A stretch of DNA of 64,000 bases, taken from the NCBI GenBank assembly GCA_000720375.1, contig JOAA01000028.1:62001-126000 (forward strand). The letters run 5' to 3'. Of the stretch, positions 44,416-52,666 are shown one piece after another. Numbering within the stretch: the stretch's first letter is position 1; each line of letters opens with the position of its first letter. The translations under genes and the position numbers were made by a program. The notes below the pieces were generated by a model. That model ran no database searches. It was not told the origin of the DNA and was given only the letters and a program-made list of their open reading frames with translations. Origin of the DNA: Rhodococcus rhodnii. GTDB lineage: Bacteria > Actinomycetota > Actinomycetes > Mycobacteriales > Pseudonocardiaceae.

Positions 44416-44499
44416 TCAACGCCGGCACAAGTCGCTGTTCACGCGCAGGAAATCCACGTGACGACGAGCCACGAGGAGGACCGGCACGACAGCAGACAT
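44416..44499 (-). CDS. Sulfur-operon leader peptide (27 aa)
   Basis: ATG at 44499 encodes 27 residues including VLLVARRHVDFLRVNSDLCR. The RRHVDxxRVxSxxCR pattern is the signature of actinobacterial putative leader peptides upstream of cysteine/sulfate genes, where a ribosome slowing at Cys near the end senses cysteinyl-tRNA. Here the single Cys is codon 25 of 27. The peptide lies 111 bp before sirA on the same strand. Confidence 0.82.
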   Translation of the reverse strand: MSAVVPVLLVARRHVDFLRVNSDLCRR

Positions 44500-44603
44500 A
44501 AGCCCAGCGTGCCACGCGTCCATCAGGTGGTCTACCACCATCCGCATGCTGGGATCAGGGTCACTCGTACTGGACAAACGCGTTCGGTGCGAAAATAGCG
44601 GGC

Positions 44604-45821
44604 GTGGCTTCCACACTTCCCCCTGGTGATCCCGCCCCCGCGGACGGCTCGTTGCCGCCGGAGGCGCTCGCCGGGCTGGGCAGCCGGCCCTTCGGCGTGT
44701 ACGTGCACGTGCCCTTCTGCGCGACCCGCTGCGGGTACTGCGATTTCAACACCTATACCGCCGGTGAGCTGGGAACTTCCGCCTCGCCGGAGTCGTGGCT
44801 GGAAGGCCTGCGCCGGGAGTTGGAGCTGGCCGCCCAAGTGCTGGGATCCGCCCCGCCTGCGAGCACGGTCTTTGTGGGCGGCGGCACACCGTCGCTGCTC
44901 GGAGCCGACGGCTTGGCGTCAGTGCTGGACGCGGTCCGGGCCTCGTTCGGCCTGACTTCTGCGGCGGAGATCACAACCGAGGCGAACCCGGAGTCCACGT
45001 CACCGGAGTTCTTCGCCGGGATTCTGCGCGCTGGGTACAACCGGGTGTCGTTGGGTGCGCAGTCCGTCGCGCCGCACGTGCTGCAGATCCTGGACCGCAA
45101 GCACACACCTGGACGTCCAGTCGCTGCCGCGGGCGAGGCGCGGGCGGCCGGGTTCGAGCACCTGAACCTGGACCTGATCTACGGCACGCCGGGGGAGCGG
45201 CCGGACGATTTGCAGGCGTCCCTCGACGCGGTGCTGGACGCCGGTGTCGATCACGTGTCGGCCTATGCGTTGATCATCGAAGAAGGCACGGCCCTCGAGC
45301 GGCGGATCCGCCGTGGCGAGTTGCCGTCGACCGACGACGACGTACTGGCCGAGCGGTACGAGCAAGTCGACTCGGTCCTGTCGACCAGTGGCTTCCGCTG
45401 GTACGAGGTGTCGAACTGGGCCGCGTCCATGGCTGCCCGGTGCCGGCACAACCTCAACTACTGGCGTGGCGGCGACTGGTGGGGTGCGGGCCCAGGCGCG
45501 CACAGCCACATCGGCGGGGTGCGCTGGTGGAACGTCAAGCACCCGGCACGGTATGCGTCCACTTTGGCCGAAGGCCGGTCACCGGCGGCCGCACGCGAGA
45601 TCCTGTCCGAAGAGGACCTCAGGGTCGAGCGGGTGCTGCTGGAAATCCGGTTGACTGAAGGACTTCCGCTGAGCGTCCTGGACGAGCCCGGGGTGGCCGA
45701 GGCGAAGGCCGCGGTCGCCGACGGCCTGCTCAGCCAGTCCGCGTTCGACGGCGGTCGTGCCGTGCTGACCGACGAAGGGCGGCTACTGGCCGACGCGATC
45801 GTCCGTCGCCTGCTGCCTTAG
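44604..45821 (+). CDS. hemW: Radical SAM haem chaperone HemW
   Basis: The protein has 405 residues from GTG 44604. The [4Fe-4S] motif is FCATRCGYCDFN (CxxxCxxC), followed by VFVGGGTPSLL, LSLGAQS-type RVSLGAQSVAPHVLQIL and GGDWWGAGPGAHSH. HemW inserts haem into target proteins; older annotation is oxygen-independent coproporphyrinogen oxidase, but HemW lacks that activity. The same gene lies near lepA/hrcA in many Gram-positives. Its 3' end overlaps the TetR gene by 39 bp. Confidence 0.93.
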   Translation: MASTLPPGDPAPADGSLPPEALAGLGSRPFGVYVHVPFCATRCGYCDFNTYTAGELGTSASPESWLEGLRRELELAAQVLGSAPPASTVFVGGGTPSLLGADGLASVLDAVRASFGLTSAAEITTEANPESTSPEFFAGILRAGYNRVSLGAQSVAPHVLQILDRKHTPGRPVAAAGEARAAGFEHLNLDLIYGTPGERPDDLQASLDAVLDAGVDHVSAYALIIEEGTALERRIRRGELPSTDDDVLAERYEQVDSVLSTSGFRWYEVSNWAASMAARCRHNLNYWRGGDWWGAGPGAHSHIGGVRWWNVKHPARYASTLAEGRSPAAAREILSEEDLRVERVLLEIRLTEGLPLSVLDEPGVAEAKAAVADGLLSQSAFDGGRAVLTDEGRLLADAIVRRLLP

Positions 45822-46490
45822 ACCCGCGATGAACGTGTCGATCGCGAACTCGAATCGTTCATGTGCGGTCTGCGCTGAGAACAACGGTCCGATGGCCATC
45901 AGGTTCGGCAGCGTGCCCGGTGGCAGCGACTGCATGTACTCGCCCATCTGACGGCTGCGCTCAGCCAGTTCGTCCGCCGAGCCCTCGCGCCATGACGACA
46001 CCTCGACCGCGTATGCCTTGCAGTACAAGCCAAGCGCGTCGAACGCCCACGCCGCCTGGGTTTCCGACAAGCCTCCGGCGCGCAGGATCGCAAGCATCGC
46101 TTCGCCGTGTCGCAAGGCGTTGGGTCCGAGGGGAATCATCGCGTTCATCACGACCGTGGCGATCCCGGGATACGCGATCATCGCCTTGACCTGACCGAAG
46201 CACAGCTCTTTCAACTGCTCCCGCCAGCGAGCCGGATCCGGCTCGGGCACGTCGACCTCGCCGAGGATCCTGTCGAACATCAGCTCGCACAGCTCATCGC
46301 GGTTGCGCACGTGCGCGTACAGCGAGGCCGGGCCGGTGTTCAGGACCTGGGCGACCCGTCGCATCGACAGCGCGTCCAGGCCTTCCTTCTCCAGCAGGCC
46401 CAGTGCCGTCTCCACGATCTTGTCGCGGCTCAACGGCTGTCGTACGGGCTTGCGCGCGCCCGTGCGCCACGGCGGCTCCGGTAGCTCCAC
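45783..46490 (-). CDS. TetR-family repressor (TetR_C class)
   Basis: The protein has 235 residues. The N-terminal helix-turn-helix (LSRDKIVETALGLLEKEGLDALSMRRVAQVLNTGPASLYAHV, residues about 19-60) is standard, with a TetR_C-like ligand domain after it. It diverges from an FAD monooxygenase remnant, and three similar palindromes fill the intergenic region. Such pairs normally form a ligand-induced switch; here the controlled gene is broken. Confidence 0.9.
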   Translation of the reverse strand: MELPEPPWRTGARKPVRQPLSRDKIVETALGLLEKEGLDALSMRRVAQVLNTGPASLYAHVRNRDELCELMFDRILGEVDVPEPDPARWREQLKELCFGQVKAMIAYPGIATVVMNAMIPLGPNALRHGEAMLAILRAGGLSETQAAWAFDALGLYCKAYAVEVSSWREGSADELAERSRQMGEYMQSLPPGTLPNLMAIGPLFSAQTAHERFEFAIDTFIAGLRQQATDDRVGQ

Positions 46491-46503
46491 GCGAGCACTC
46501 TAC

Positions 46504-46561
46504 TTGACACGAACGGCGTTCGTATTTAGAACAGTGTTCGTATCAACGAACGATGTTCGTT
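46504..46561. promoter_or_regulatory. Divergent promoter with three TetR-type palindromic operators
   Basis: TTGACA lies at 46504-46509. Palindromes CGAACGGCGTTCG (46510-46522), GAACAGTGTTC (46529-46539) and AACGAACGATGTTCGTT (46545-46561) share a GAAC-N3-GTTC core with centres about 18-19 bp apart. This is a typical TetR auto-operator array. Confidence 0.8.
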
Positions 46562-46576
46562 TCTTCTGGAGGGATC

Positions 46577-47282
46577 ATGCAGGTCCTTGTGGTCGGAGCT
46601 GTCCGGGTTGTCCACGGCAATGTTCCTGGGACTGCACGGTGTGGAGTCGCTCGTGGAAGTGGGCGGCAGCACCGACACGAAGCACTGGGTGGCGGAGCGG
46701 TTCAGCTCAGGATGGGTGCACCTGGTCGGCGACGCGGCCCGCGTGATGCCACCGACCGGCGCGTTCGGCGGGAACACCGCGATCATGGACGGGTTCTACC
46801 TGGCGTGGAAGCTGGCGATGGTGGTCAACGGCGAAGCGGGCCCCGGCTTGCTCGACAGCCGTACGCCCCGAACGGCATCCGTATTCGCAGTACATCGCCG
46901 AGCAGCAGTACACCTTCTACGTCGAACGGATGCGGCCCGACCTGGACGACGGCACGCTCACGCCGATGGCCGACCCGATCTCGATGCTGTTCTTCGGCTA
47001 CCGGCACATCAGCGACGCCGTACTGCTCGAACCGGGCGACGAGGGCGAACTCCTGGAACCCGAGCCCACCGGCCGCCCCGGATCCCGCGCCCCGCACGTC
47101 GTACTGCCGGGCTCGGGCTGATCGCGCATGTGCTGGAAGGCAGTGATTGGGCGAAGGCGTACGGCGTCACCGAGCAGGGCGCGGTCCTGGTGAGGCCGGA
47201 CTTCTTCGTCGCATGGCGTACGCCGGACGCGAGCGGCGATCTCGCCGGGGCCCTGTGCGAGGTTCTGAAGTTGAGCAACTAG
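46577..47282 (+). pseudogene. FAD-dependent aromatic monooxygenase, internally deleted and frameshifted
   Basis: GGAGGG still precedes ATG 46577, but the product is shattered over two frames. MQVLVVGA opens the FAD fold, then a frame change gives LSTAMFLGLHGV. Most of the central domain is missing before GWVHLVGDAARVMPPTGAFGGNTAI (the GD motif) and DGFYLAWKLAMV. A shift near 46860 moves to ERHPYSQYIAEQQYTFYVE and ADPISMLFFGYRH. A second deletion or shift near 47118 returns to AHVLEGSDWAKAYG and RPDFFVAWRT. Normal members have about 500 residues; roughly half is left. No function is expected. Confidence 0.88.
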
Positions 47283-47289
47283 CGCTCAA
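47271..47289 (+). promoter_or_regulatory. HAIR-type operator (HspR-like) upstream of the Hsp20 gene
   Basis: TTGAG (47271-47275), nine bases, CTCAA (47285-47289) matches the HspR-associated inverted repeat core TTGAG-N9-CTCAA; one further base pairs on each side. It lies 85 bp before the Hsp20 start and overlaps the end of the monooxygenase remnant. A further CTCAAC half-site is at 47309. Confidence 0.7.
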
Positions 47290-47373
47290 CTTTGGGAACA
47301 ATCCTCCGCTCAACTCCGTTGCAAGGGGTGTTCGGCCAGGGCGGCCGAAGGGTGTGATGGAGGTTTGAGAGTC

Positions 47374-47796
47374 ATGGCGCTGCCTGCAGTTCGTACGCTG
47401 AACTCGGTCGACCGTTTCGACCCGTTCCGGGAGTTCGAGAATCTGTTCTCGCAGCTCAGCCGGTACAACAACCAGGGCTGGTCGCCGCTCGCGGACGTGA
47501 CCGAGACGGAGACCGGCTACGTGGTCGAGCTCGACGTCCCCGGTGTCCAGCGGGAGGACGTCACCGTTGACCTGAACGGCACCGACCTGTCGATCACGGG
47601 TGAGCTCAAGGAGCGCGAGAGCAAGGGCCTGTTCCGGCACCGCACTCGCCGCACCGGCAAGTTCTCCTACCGGTTGTCGCTGCCGCGCAACCTCGACGCC
47701 GACAAGGTCGAGGCCAAGCTCGCCGACGGCGTGCTGACCGTCACGGTCGGCAAGAAGGACGCGGCCAAGCCGCGCCGCATCGAGATCACCGCGTGA
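47374..47796 (+). CDS. Hsp20/alpha-crystallin small heat-shock protein
   Basis: The protein has 140 residues from ATG 47374, with GGAGG about 10 nt upstream. The alpha-crystallin domain spans about residues 38-130 (ADVTETETGYVVELDVPGVQ, LSLPRNLDADKVEAKLADGVL). It is an ATP-independent holdase that binds unfolding proteins. The HAIR element indicates repression by HspR at normal temperature. The 3' end overlaps the convergent gene by 11 bp. Confidence 0.94.
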   Translation: MALPAVRTLNSVDRFDPFREFENLFSQLSRYNNQGWSPLADVTETETGYVVELDVPGVQREDVTVDLNGTDLSITGELKERESKGLFRHRTRRTGKFSYRLSLPRNLDADKVEAKLADGVLTVTVGKKDAAKPRRIEITA

Positions 47797-48280
47797 CGGC
47801 GGTGGTCGGGACTGGCCGGGTGCTGGTCACCGGCGTCGCACACGGGTCCGCCACATTGGCGGGCCCGTAGCTCTTTCTCAAGTCGTTGAGCAGCGTGGTC
47901 TTGCTGCCGGAGTAGGACATCATGAGTGTCACCACAGCGGGTACCGATTCGGGCCGGAGCACTTTGAGCACATCCGGCTGGTTGGCGAAAGCCCGCTTCA
48001 GCCGCTCGTAGTTCTGCGCCTGGGTGACGAAGCTCTGGTTGTAGAACCGGTCGTCGTTCTCCAGATCCGGCGCGGCCTTGTTCATCTCCGCGTCCGTGGC
48101 GAACGTGATCTCGATCGTGCTCTCACACGGCGGTGGCACGCCCGGCGCCCGGGTCGGCCGCGGATAGTAGGTCTCGTTCGCGCGTGGCGGCGGCTGGTTG
48201 GCGGCAAGGACGATGACCGCCGCGCCCGCGATGACCAACGCGATCCCAGCGATGATCGAGACGAGCAGGCGCGGCTTCAC
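47786..48280 (-). CDS. Membrane-anchored protein resembling the FtsX extracellular domain
   Basis: The protein has 164 residues from GTG 48280. One N-terminal helix (about residues 4-26) leads to a Pro-rich linker. A domain follows with EITFATDAEMNKAAPDLEND, AQNYERLKRAFANQPDVLKVL and PESVPAVVTLMM. These parallel FtsX ectodomain motifs (threonine-acid-rich strand, YxRxKxxFxxxPxxxxxxxPxxLPAxxxV). FtsX uses this domain to activate peptidoglycan hydrolases. Here it stands without the four-helix permease core or an FtsE ATPase, so it may recruit a hydrolase by itself. The similarity is by eye. Confidence 0.62.
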   Translation of the reverse strand: MKPRLLVSIIAGIALVIAGAAVIVLAANQPPPRANETYYPRPTRAPGVPPPCESTIEITFATDAEMNKAAPDLENDDRFYNQSFVTQAQNYERLKRAFANQPDVLKVLRPESVPAVVTLMMSYSGSKTTLLNDLRKSYGPANVADPCATPVTSTRPVPTTAVTR

Positions 48281-48300
48281 ATCTTGACGGTAACCCAGTG

Positions 48301-49980
48301 TTATCTGGTCGGGATCATCCAGGTCAGGACTTCGGCCTGGAGCAGGGAGATCACCCCGACCACCGCGGTCAGCGCCAGCGACCACAGGAACGTCTGGCGC
48401 AGCAGCGTCGACTCCTCACCGGTCTTGTTGATCGCGGTCGCGCCGATGGACAGGTTCTGCGGCGAGATCATCTTGCCCATCACGCCACCCGAGGTGTTGG
48501 TCGCGCCCGCGAGCGTCGGGTCGATGCCCAGCTGCTGCGCGGAGATCACCTGCATCGGGCCGAACAAACTGTTGGTCGACGCGTCCGAGCCGGTCAGGAA
48601 CACCCCGAGCCAGCCGATGTACGCGGAGAACAGCGGGAACAGCACCCCGGTCGTGGCCAGCGCGAGGCCGAGGGTCTGCGTCGCGCCGGAGTAGTTCATC
48701 ACGAACGCGATGCCCAAGATCATCATGATGGTGGCCAGCGCCCACCGCATCTGCACGATCGTGGCCAGATAGACCTGCGCGAGTTTCTTCAGGCCCGCGC
48801 CCATCGTCAGGCCCGCGATGATCGCCGAGATCAAGGCCATGCTGCCCGCCGAGTACAGCCAGTCGATCGTGAACGACGCCGGATAGGGCGTGTTCTTCGC
48901 GGTGATCGGCGGTGTCTGGATGACCTCGTTGTGCAGACCTGGCCACGTGAACACGATGTTGGGCTGCTGCAACAGCTTGGTCAGGTCCAGCCAGGACGGC
49001 AGGCCCTTGAAGATCGTGCCGATCCGCGACAACAGGATCACTGCAATCAAGACGATGTAGGGCGCCCAGCCGTAGAGCGCGCCGCGCTGACGTGCCTGTG
49101 TGCCCACAGCCTTGGATTTGACGGTCTCGCCGTCGAATCCCCACAGTTCCTTGGGTTGCCAGAACCGCGTGAGCACCCACAGCGCGACCATCGCGGCCAA
49201 CGCGGCGAGCACGTCCACCAGGCTCGGGCTGATGTAGTTCGACACCAGGAACTGCACGACCGCGAACGACAACCCGGCGGTCAGCACCGCGGGCATCACC
49301 TGGGTCATCTTCTTCCAGCCCGCGAGCACCACGATCAGGAACCCCGGGATGATCAGCGCCAGCAACGGCAACTGCCTGCCGACCATCGCCGAGAACAGAT
49401 GACTGGCCTCGTCGGCCGACATCCCGAGAATCGGCCCGGTCAACCGGCCGAGGATGATCAACGGGTTGCCCAGTCCACCGAACGCCACCGGCGCGGTGTT
49501 CGCCAGCAACGCGAGCACAATCGCTTTGACCGGCGGGAAACCCAGCGCGAACATCATCGCGCCGGTGATCGCGACCGGCGCGCCGCCGCCCGCGATGCCT
49601 TCCAGCAGGGCACCGAACGCGAACGCGATCAGCAGGGCCTGCAGCCGCCGGTCCGGGCTGAACCCGGCCAGCACGGACTTGACGGTGTCGAACCGTCCAG
49701 TCGCGACAGTGACGTTGTGGAAGTAGACGGCGTGGAACGCGATCCAGATGACGTTCCACACGCCGAACGCGACGCCCATCGCCGCGGAGTTGACCGCGAG
49801 CCCGACGGGCATCGGGTAGACCACGATCGCCACGACGAGCGCGGTCGCGAGCGCGAGGGCGGCCGACAGGTGCGCCGAGCGGCGCAGCACCCCCAGGGTC
49901 ACGAGCAGCACGATGACCGGCAGCGCGGCGATGATCGCCGACAGCCACAGTGGACCGGCAGGCTGATAGTCCTGGATCAC
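48301..49980 (-). CDS. L-lactate permease family transporter (LctP/GlcA)
   Basis: The protein has 559 residues from GTG 49980 with AAGGGG 7 nt upstream. It is highly hydrophobic, with about 13 membrane helices. GIAGGGAPVAITGAMMFALGFPP, GLGNPLIILGRLTGP and GVFLTGSDASTNSLFGPMQVISAQQLGI are hallmark LctP motifs. Known members import lactate or glycolate by proton symport. Its place after an IclR regulator and kduID suggests use alongside uronate catabolism; substrate is inferred. Confidence 0.92.
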   Translation of the reverse strand: MIQDYQPAGPLWLSAIIAALPVIVLLVTLGVLRRSAHLSAALALATALVVAIVVYPMPVGLAVNSAAMGVAFGVWNVIWIAFHAVYFHNVTVATGRFDTVKSVLAGFSPDRRLQALLIAFAFGALLEGIAGGGAPVAITGAMMFALGFPPVKAIVLALLANTAPVAFGGLGNPLIILGRLTGPILGMSADEASHLFSAMVGRQLPLLALIIPGFLIVVLAGWKKMTQVMPAVLTAGLSFAVVQFLVSNYISPSLVDVLAALAAMVALWVLTRFWQPKELWGFDGETVKSKAVGTQARQRGALYGWAPYIVLIAVILLSRIGTIFKGLPSWLDLTKLLQQPNIVFTWPGLHNEVIQTPPITAKNTPYPASFTIDWLYSAGSMALISAIIAGLTMGAGLKKLAQVYLATIVQMRWALATIMMILGIAFVMNYSGATQTLGLALATTGVLFPLFSAYIGWLGVFLTGSDASTNSLFGPMQVISAQQLGIDPTLAGATNTSGGVMGKMISPQNLSIGATAINKTGEESTLLRQTFLWSLALTAVVGVISLLQAEVLTWMIPTR

Positions 49981-50076
49981 GGCACAACCCCTTCGTCGCA
50001 GCCCCTTCGGCACAGAAGGTCTTCAAGCTGTTGGGTGGCGGCGCTTCAAAGACGGGTTCTGCGGCGGATCGCCGAA

Positions 50077-50946
50077 CTACGGCAGATAGCCGAGACGACG
50101 GGACAACGTGCTGGCCGCGTCCGCGACCATCGGGCCAAGCTCGTCGGTGCGCATCAGCACGCGGCCCGCGGGACCGGCGATGCTCATCGCGGCGATCGGC
50201 TGTCCTGTGCGGTCACGGATCGGCGCGGCGACACACCCGACATCGGGCTCGTTCTCGATGTTGTCGACGGCCCAGCCGCGCTTGCTGATCCGGTCGAGCT
50301 CTTCCAGCAGCTGCGTGCGGTCCACGATTGTGTTGGGCGTCAACCGGTCCAACCGCATCCGGGTCACCCGCTCGACACGCTCGGGCGGTGCGAGCGCCGA
50401 AAGCCACGCCTTGCCAAGGGAAGACGCGTGCTGCGGGCGCCTTGTGCCGAGCTGGCAGTGCAACGTGACCGCGTTGGCGCCGCGGTCCTTGCCGACGTAG
50501 ACCATCGCGTCGCCGTCCGGCACGGCCAGGAAGATCGTCTCACCGCTGCGGGACGCCAGCCCGGCGAGGAACTGCGGTGCGGCCTTGTGCAAGTCGGTCG
50601 ACGACATCGCCTGCACACCGAGCTCGACAAGGCGGGCACCGAGCCGGACGCGACCGGTGACGTGGTCGGCTTCCAGGTATTCGAGTTCCTTGAGCGTGTG
50701 CACGATCCGGTAGATCGCGCTGCGCGACAGGCCCAGTTGCGTCGCGATCGCGTTCGTGGAGATCTCCTGCCGCAGCCCGACGTGCTCCAGCACGGCCAAG
50801 CCACGCTCCAGCGTGCCGGTGTGGCTTTTCTTGCCGTTCTCGTTCGGGGGCACCGGCGCCTCCTTCGGTATCCCGTTCTGCGGGGTCCCGTTGCTGATCG
50901 GGACGACATCTCGATACAGGTTCTCAGCGAGCGAGCCAGCCACCAT
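50077..50946 (-). CDS. IclR-family transcriptional regulator (KdgR-like by context)
   Basis: The protein has 289 residues. After a ~35-residue disordered start lies the winged helix (LERGLAVLEHVGLRQEISTNAIATQLGLSRSAIYRIVHTL). The IclR effector domain follows (SSLGKAWLSALAPPERV, RGWAVDNIENEPDVGCVAAPIRD). The gene overlaps the kduD end by 23 bp, so it is co-transcribed. KdgR regulators of this family bind 2-keto-3-deoxygluconate, a product of the Kdu pathway, and the same could hold here. Confidence 0.9.
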   Translation of the reverse strand: MVAGSLAENLYRDVVPISNGTPQNGIPKEAPVPPNENGKKSHTGTLERGLAVLEHVGLRQEISTNAIATQLGLSRSAIYRIVHTLKELEYLEADHVTGRVRLGARLVELGVQAMSSTDLHKAAPQFLAGLASRSGETIFLAVPDGDAMVYVGKDRGANAVTLHCQLGTRRPQHASSLGKAWLSALAPPERVERVTRMRLDRLTPNTIVDRTQLLEELDRISKRGWAVDNIENEPDVGCVAAPIRDRTGQPIAAMSIAGPAGRVLMRTDELGPMVADAASTLSRRLGYLP

Positions 50947-51688
50947 CCACCGCCAATACGTGTCCAGTTACGTAGTCCGAGGCCGAACCGGCCAGAAACA
51001 CCGCGGCGCCGCCAAGATCGTCCGGAGATCCCCACCGGCCCATCGGGATGCGACCCACGATTTCCGCGTCGCGCCGCTGATCCGCCCGCAGCGCCGCGGT
51101 GTTGTCCGTCGCGAAGTAGCCAGGGGCTATCGCGTTGACTTGTACATTGCTCGCTGCCCACTCGTTGGCCAGCGTCTTCGTCAGCCCCGCAACCGCGTGT
51201 TTGCTCGCGGTGTACGCGGCCACCCTGATCCCGCCTTGGAAGCTGAGCAGGGAAGCGATGGTGATGACCTTGCCCGACTGGCGTTGCAGCATCGGCGCGG
51301 CCACCGTCTTGGTCAGTTCGAACACCGAGTCGAGGTTCACCGACAGCACCGCACGCCAGTCCTCGTAGGAATGCTCGACGGCATCGGAGCGCCGGATGAT
51401 CCCCGCGTTGTTGACCAGGATGTCGATCTGGTGCTCGGCAAGGATTTCACGGGCCTTCCCGGCAACCTCCTGCGGCTGCGCGAGGTCCACAGTGGCCACT
51501 GCGGAGTTACGGCCGTACGCCTCGATCTCCTCCCGCACCGGGGTGAAGTCGCCGCCGTGGCCGAGCAGGACCACATCCGCGCCGGCACCGGCCAAAGCGA
51601 CCGCGATCGCCCTGCCGATGCCGGTGCGGGCCCCGGTCACCAGCGCGGTCCGGCCCTCCAGCGAGAAAAGCTTGTCCAGGTAACTCAT
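50924..51688 (-). CDS. kduD: 2-dehydro-3-deoxy-D-gluconate 5-dehydrogenase
   Basis: The protein has 254 residues of the SDR family: cofactor motif TGARTGIGRA, NNAG, catalytic Ser in ASLLSFQGG and YTASK with Tyr/Lys. MSYLDKLFSLEGRTALVTG and GYFATDNTAALRAD are KduD-specific. It reduces 2,5-diketo-3-deoxygluconate with NADH in breakdown of unsaturated uronates (pectin, glycosaminoglycan). The start overlaps the kduI stop by 4 bp. Confidence 0.92.
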   Translation of the reverse strand: MSYLDKLFSLEGRTALVTGARTGIGRAIAVALAGAGADVVLLGHGGDFTPVREEIEAYGRNSAVATVDLAQPQEVAGKAREILAEHQIDILVNNAGIIRRSDAVEHSYEDWRAVLSVNLDSVFELTKTVAAPMLQRQSGKVITIASLLSFQGGIRVAAYTASKHAVAGLTKTLANEWAASNVQVNAIAPGYFATDNTAALRADQRRDAEIVGRIPMGRWGSPDDLGGAAVFLAGSASDYVTGHVLAVDGGWLAR

Positions 51689-52515
51689 CGCAGGGCCGCC
51701 ATGGCGACGTGGTCCATGTCGTCGAACCGGTAGTTCTCACCGGCCATGAACCAGATGAACGAGTAGCTGCCGGTCGCCGCCCCGCAGTGGATCGACCAGC
51801 TTGGCGAGATGACTGCCTGCTCGTTGCGCACGATCAGGTGCCGTGTCTCGTCCGGTTCGCCGAGCAGGTGCACCAGGCGAGCGTCCTCGTCGAGATCGAA
51901 GTAGAAGTAGCACTCGGTGCGCCGCAGGTGCGTGTGCGCGGGCATCGTGTTCCACACGCTGCCGGGCGAAAGCTGGGTCCAGCCCATTATCAGCTGGCAG
52001 CTCTCCACCAACGTGCCGTCGATGTAGCGCCGGATCGTCCGTTCATTCGAGGTTTCCGTCGCGCCGAGCTCGACCGGCGTGACGTCCTTCGCGTGGACCG
52101 ATGTGGTCGGCAGGTCTTGGTGCGCGGGCGCTGACGCGAGGTAGAAGCGTGCGGGGGCAGCGGGATCGGCGCTGGTGAAACTCACCTCGCGGGTGCCACG
52201 CCCGATATAGACGAGGTCTCCCCGTTCGACCGGATACACGGTACGGTCGCACACCACCGCTCCACGTCCGTCGACGCAGAAGGCCGCCAGCTCGCGACGT
52301 TCGCAGAAGTGGTCCGTGCGCAGGGTGTCGTCCGATTCCAGGCGTAACGGCTCGGCGCCGGGAACGGCGCCACCGAGCACGACCCGGTCCTCGTGGCTGT
52401 AGGTCAGGCGGAGCTCGCCTGGCACGAAGACGTCCTCGACCAGGAAATGCCGGCGCAGCTGCGCGGTGTCGAAACCGCGGGCCGCCGCCGGATTGGTCGA
52501 GTACCTGACGTCCAC
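51685..52515 (-). CDS. kduI: 5-dehydro-4-deoxy-D-glucuronate isomerase
   Basis: The protein has 276 residues starting MDVRYSTNPAAARGFDT with a cupin fold. The zinc ligands are in MPAHTHLRRTECYFYFD, and later PSWSIHCGAATGSYSFIWFMAGEN. It isomerises the ring-opened unsaturated uronate into the KduD substrate. No pectate lyase or unsaturated-glucuronyl hydrolase is in the window, so the upstream enzymes must be elsewhere. Confidence 0.94.
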   Translation of the reverse strand: MDVRYSTNPAAARGFDTAQLRRHFLVEDVFVPGELRLTYSHEDRVVLGGAVPGAEPLRLESDDTLRTDHFCERRELAAFCVDGRGAVVCDRTVYPVERGDLVYIGRGTREVSFTSADPAAPARFYLASAPAHQDLPTTSVHAKDVTPVELGATETSNERTIRRYIDGTLVESCQLIMGWTQLSPGSVWNTMPAHTHLRRTECYFYFDLDEDARLVHLLGEPDETRHLIVRNEQAVISPSWSIHCGAATGSYSFIWFMAGENYRFDDMDHVAMAALR

Positions 52516-52525
52516 AGGGATCCTC

Positions 52526-52550
52526 CAATGTACCGATCAATGGAACATTG
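52526..52550 (-). promoter_or_regulatory. Candidate IclR operator upstream of kduI
   Basis: CAATGT (52526-52531) and ACATTG (52545-52550) form a perfect inverted repeat with 13 bases between, 10 bp upstream of the kduI start. Position so close to the start fits a repressor site. Confidence 0.45.
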
Positions 52551-52666
52551 AACCGATGATCGGGGCTGAACGTTAACAAACTTTCCAAACTCGGGGAAGG
52601 TTTAGACCACTGCTCCATTTGGGTGGTCGTCGAAACAGCGTTGAGTAAGCGCGAATTGACTGCTGA

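Noticed and set aside
48298..51138. A 946-codon open frame on the plus strand
   Set aside because: It is antisense to the LctP permease and IclR genes, is made of His/Arg/Asp-rich repetitive residues typical of the complementary frame of high-GC coding DNA, and has no Shine-Dalgarno or domain.
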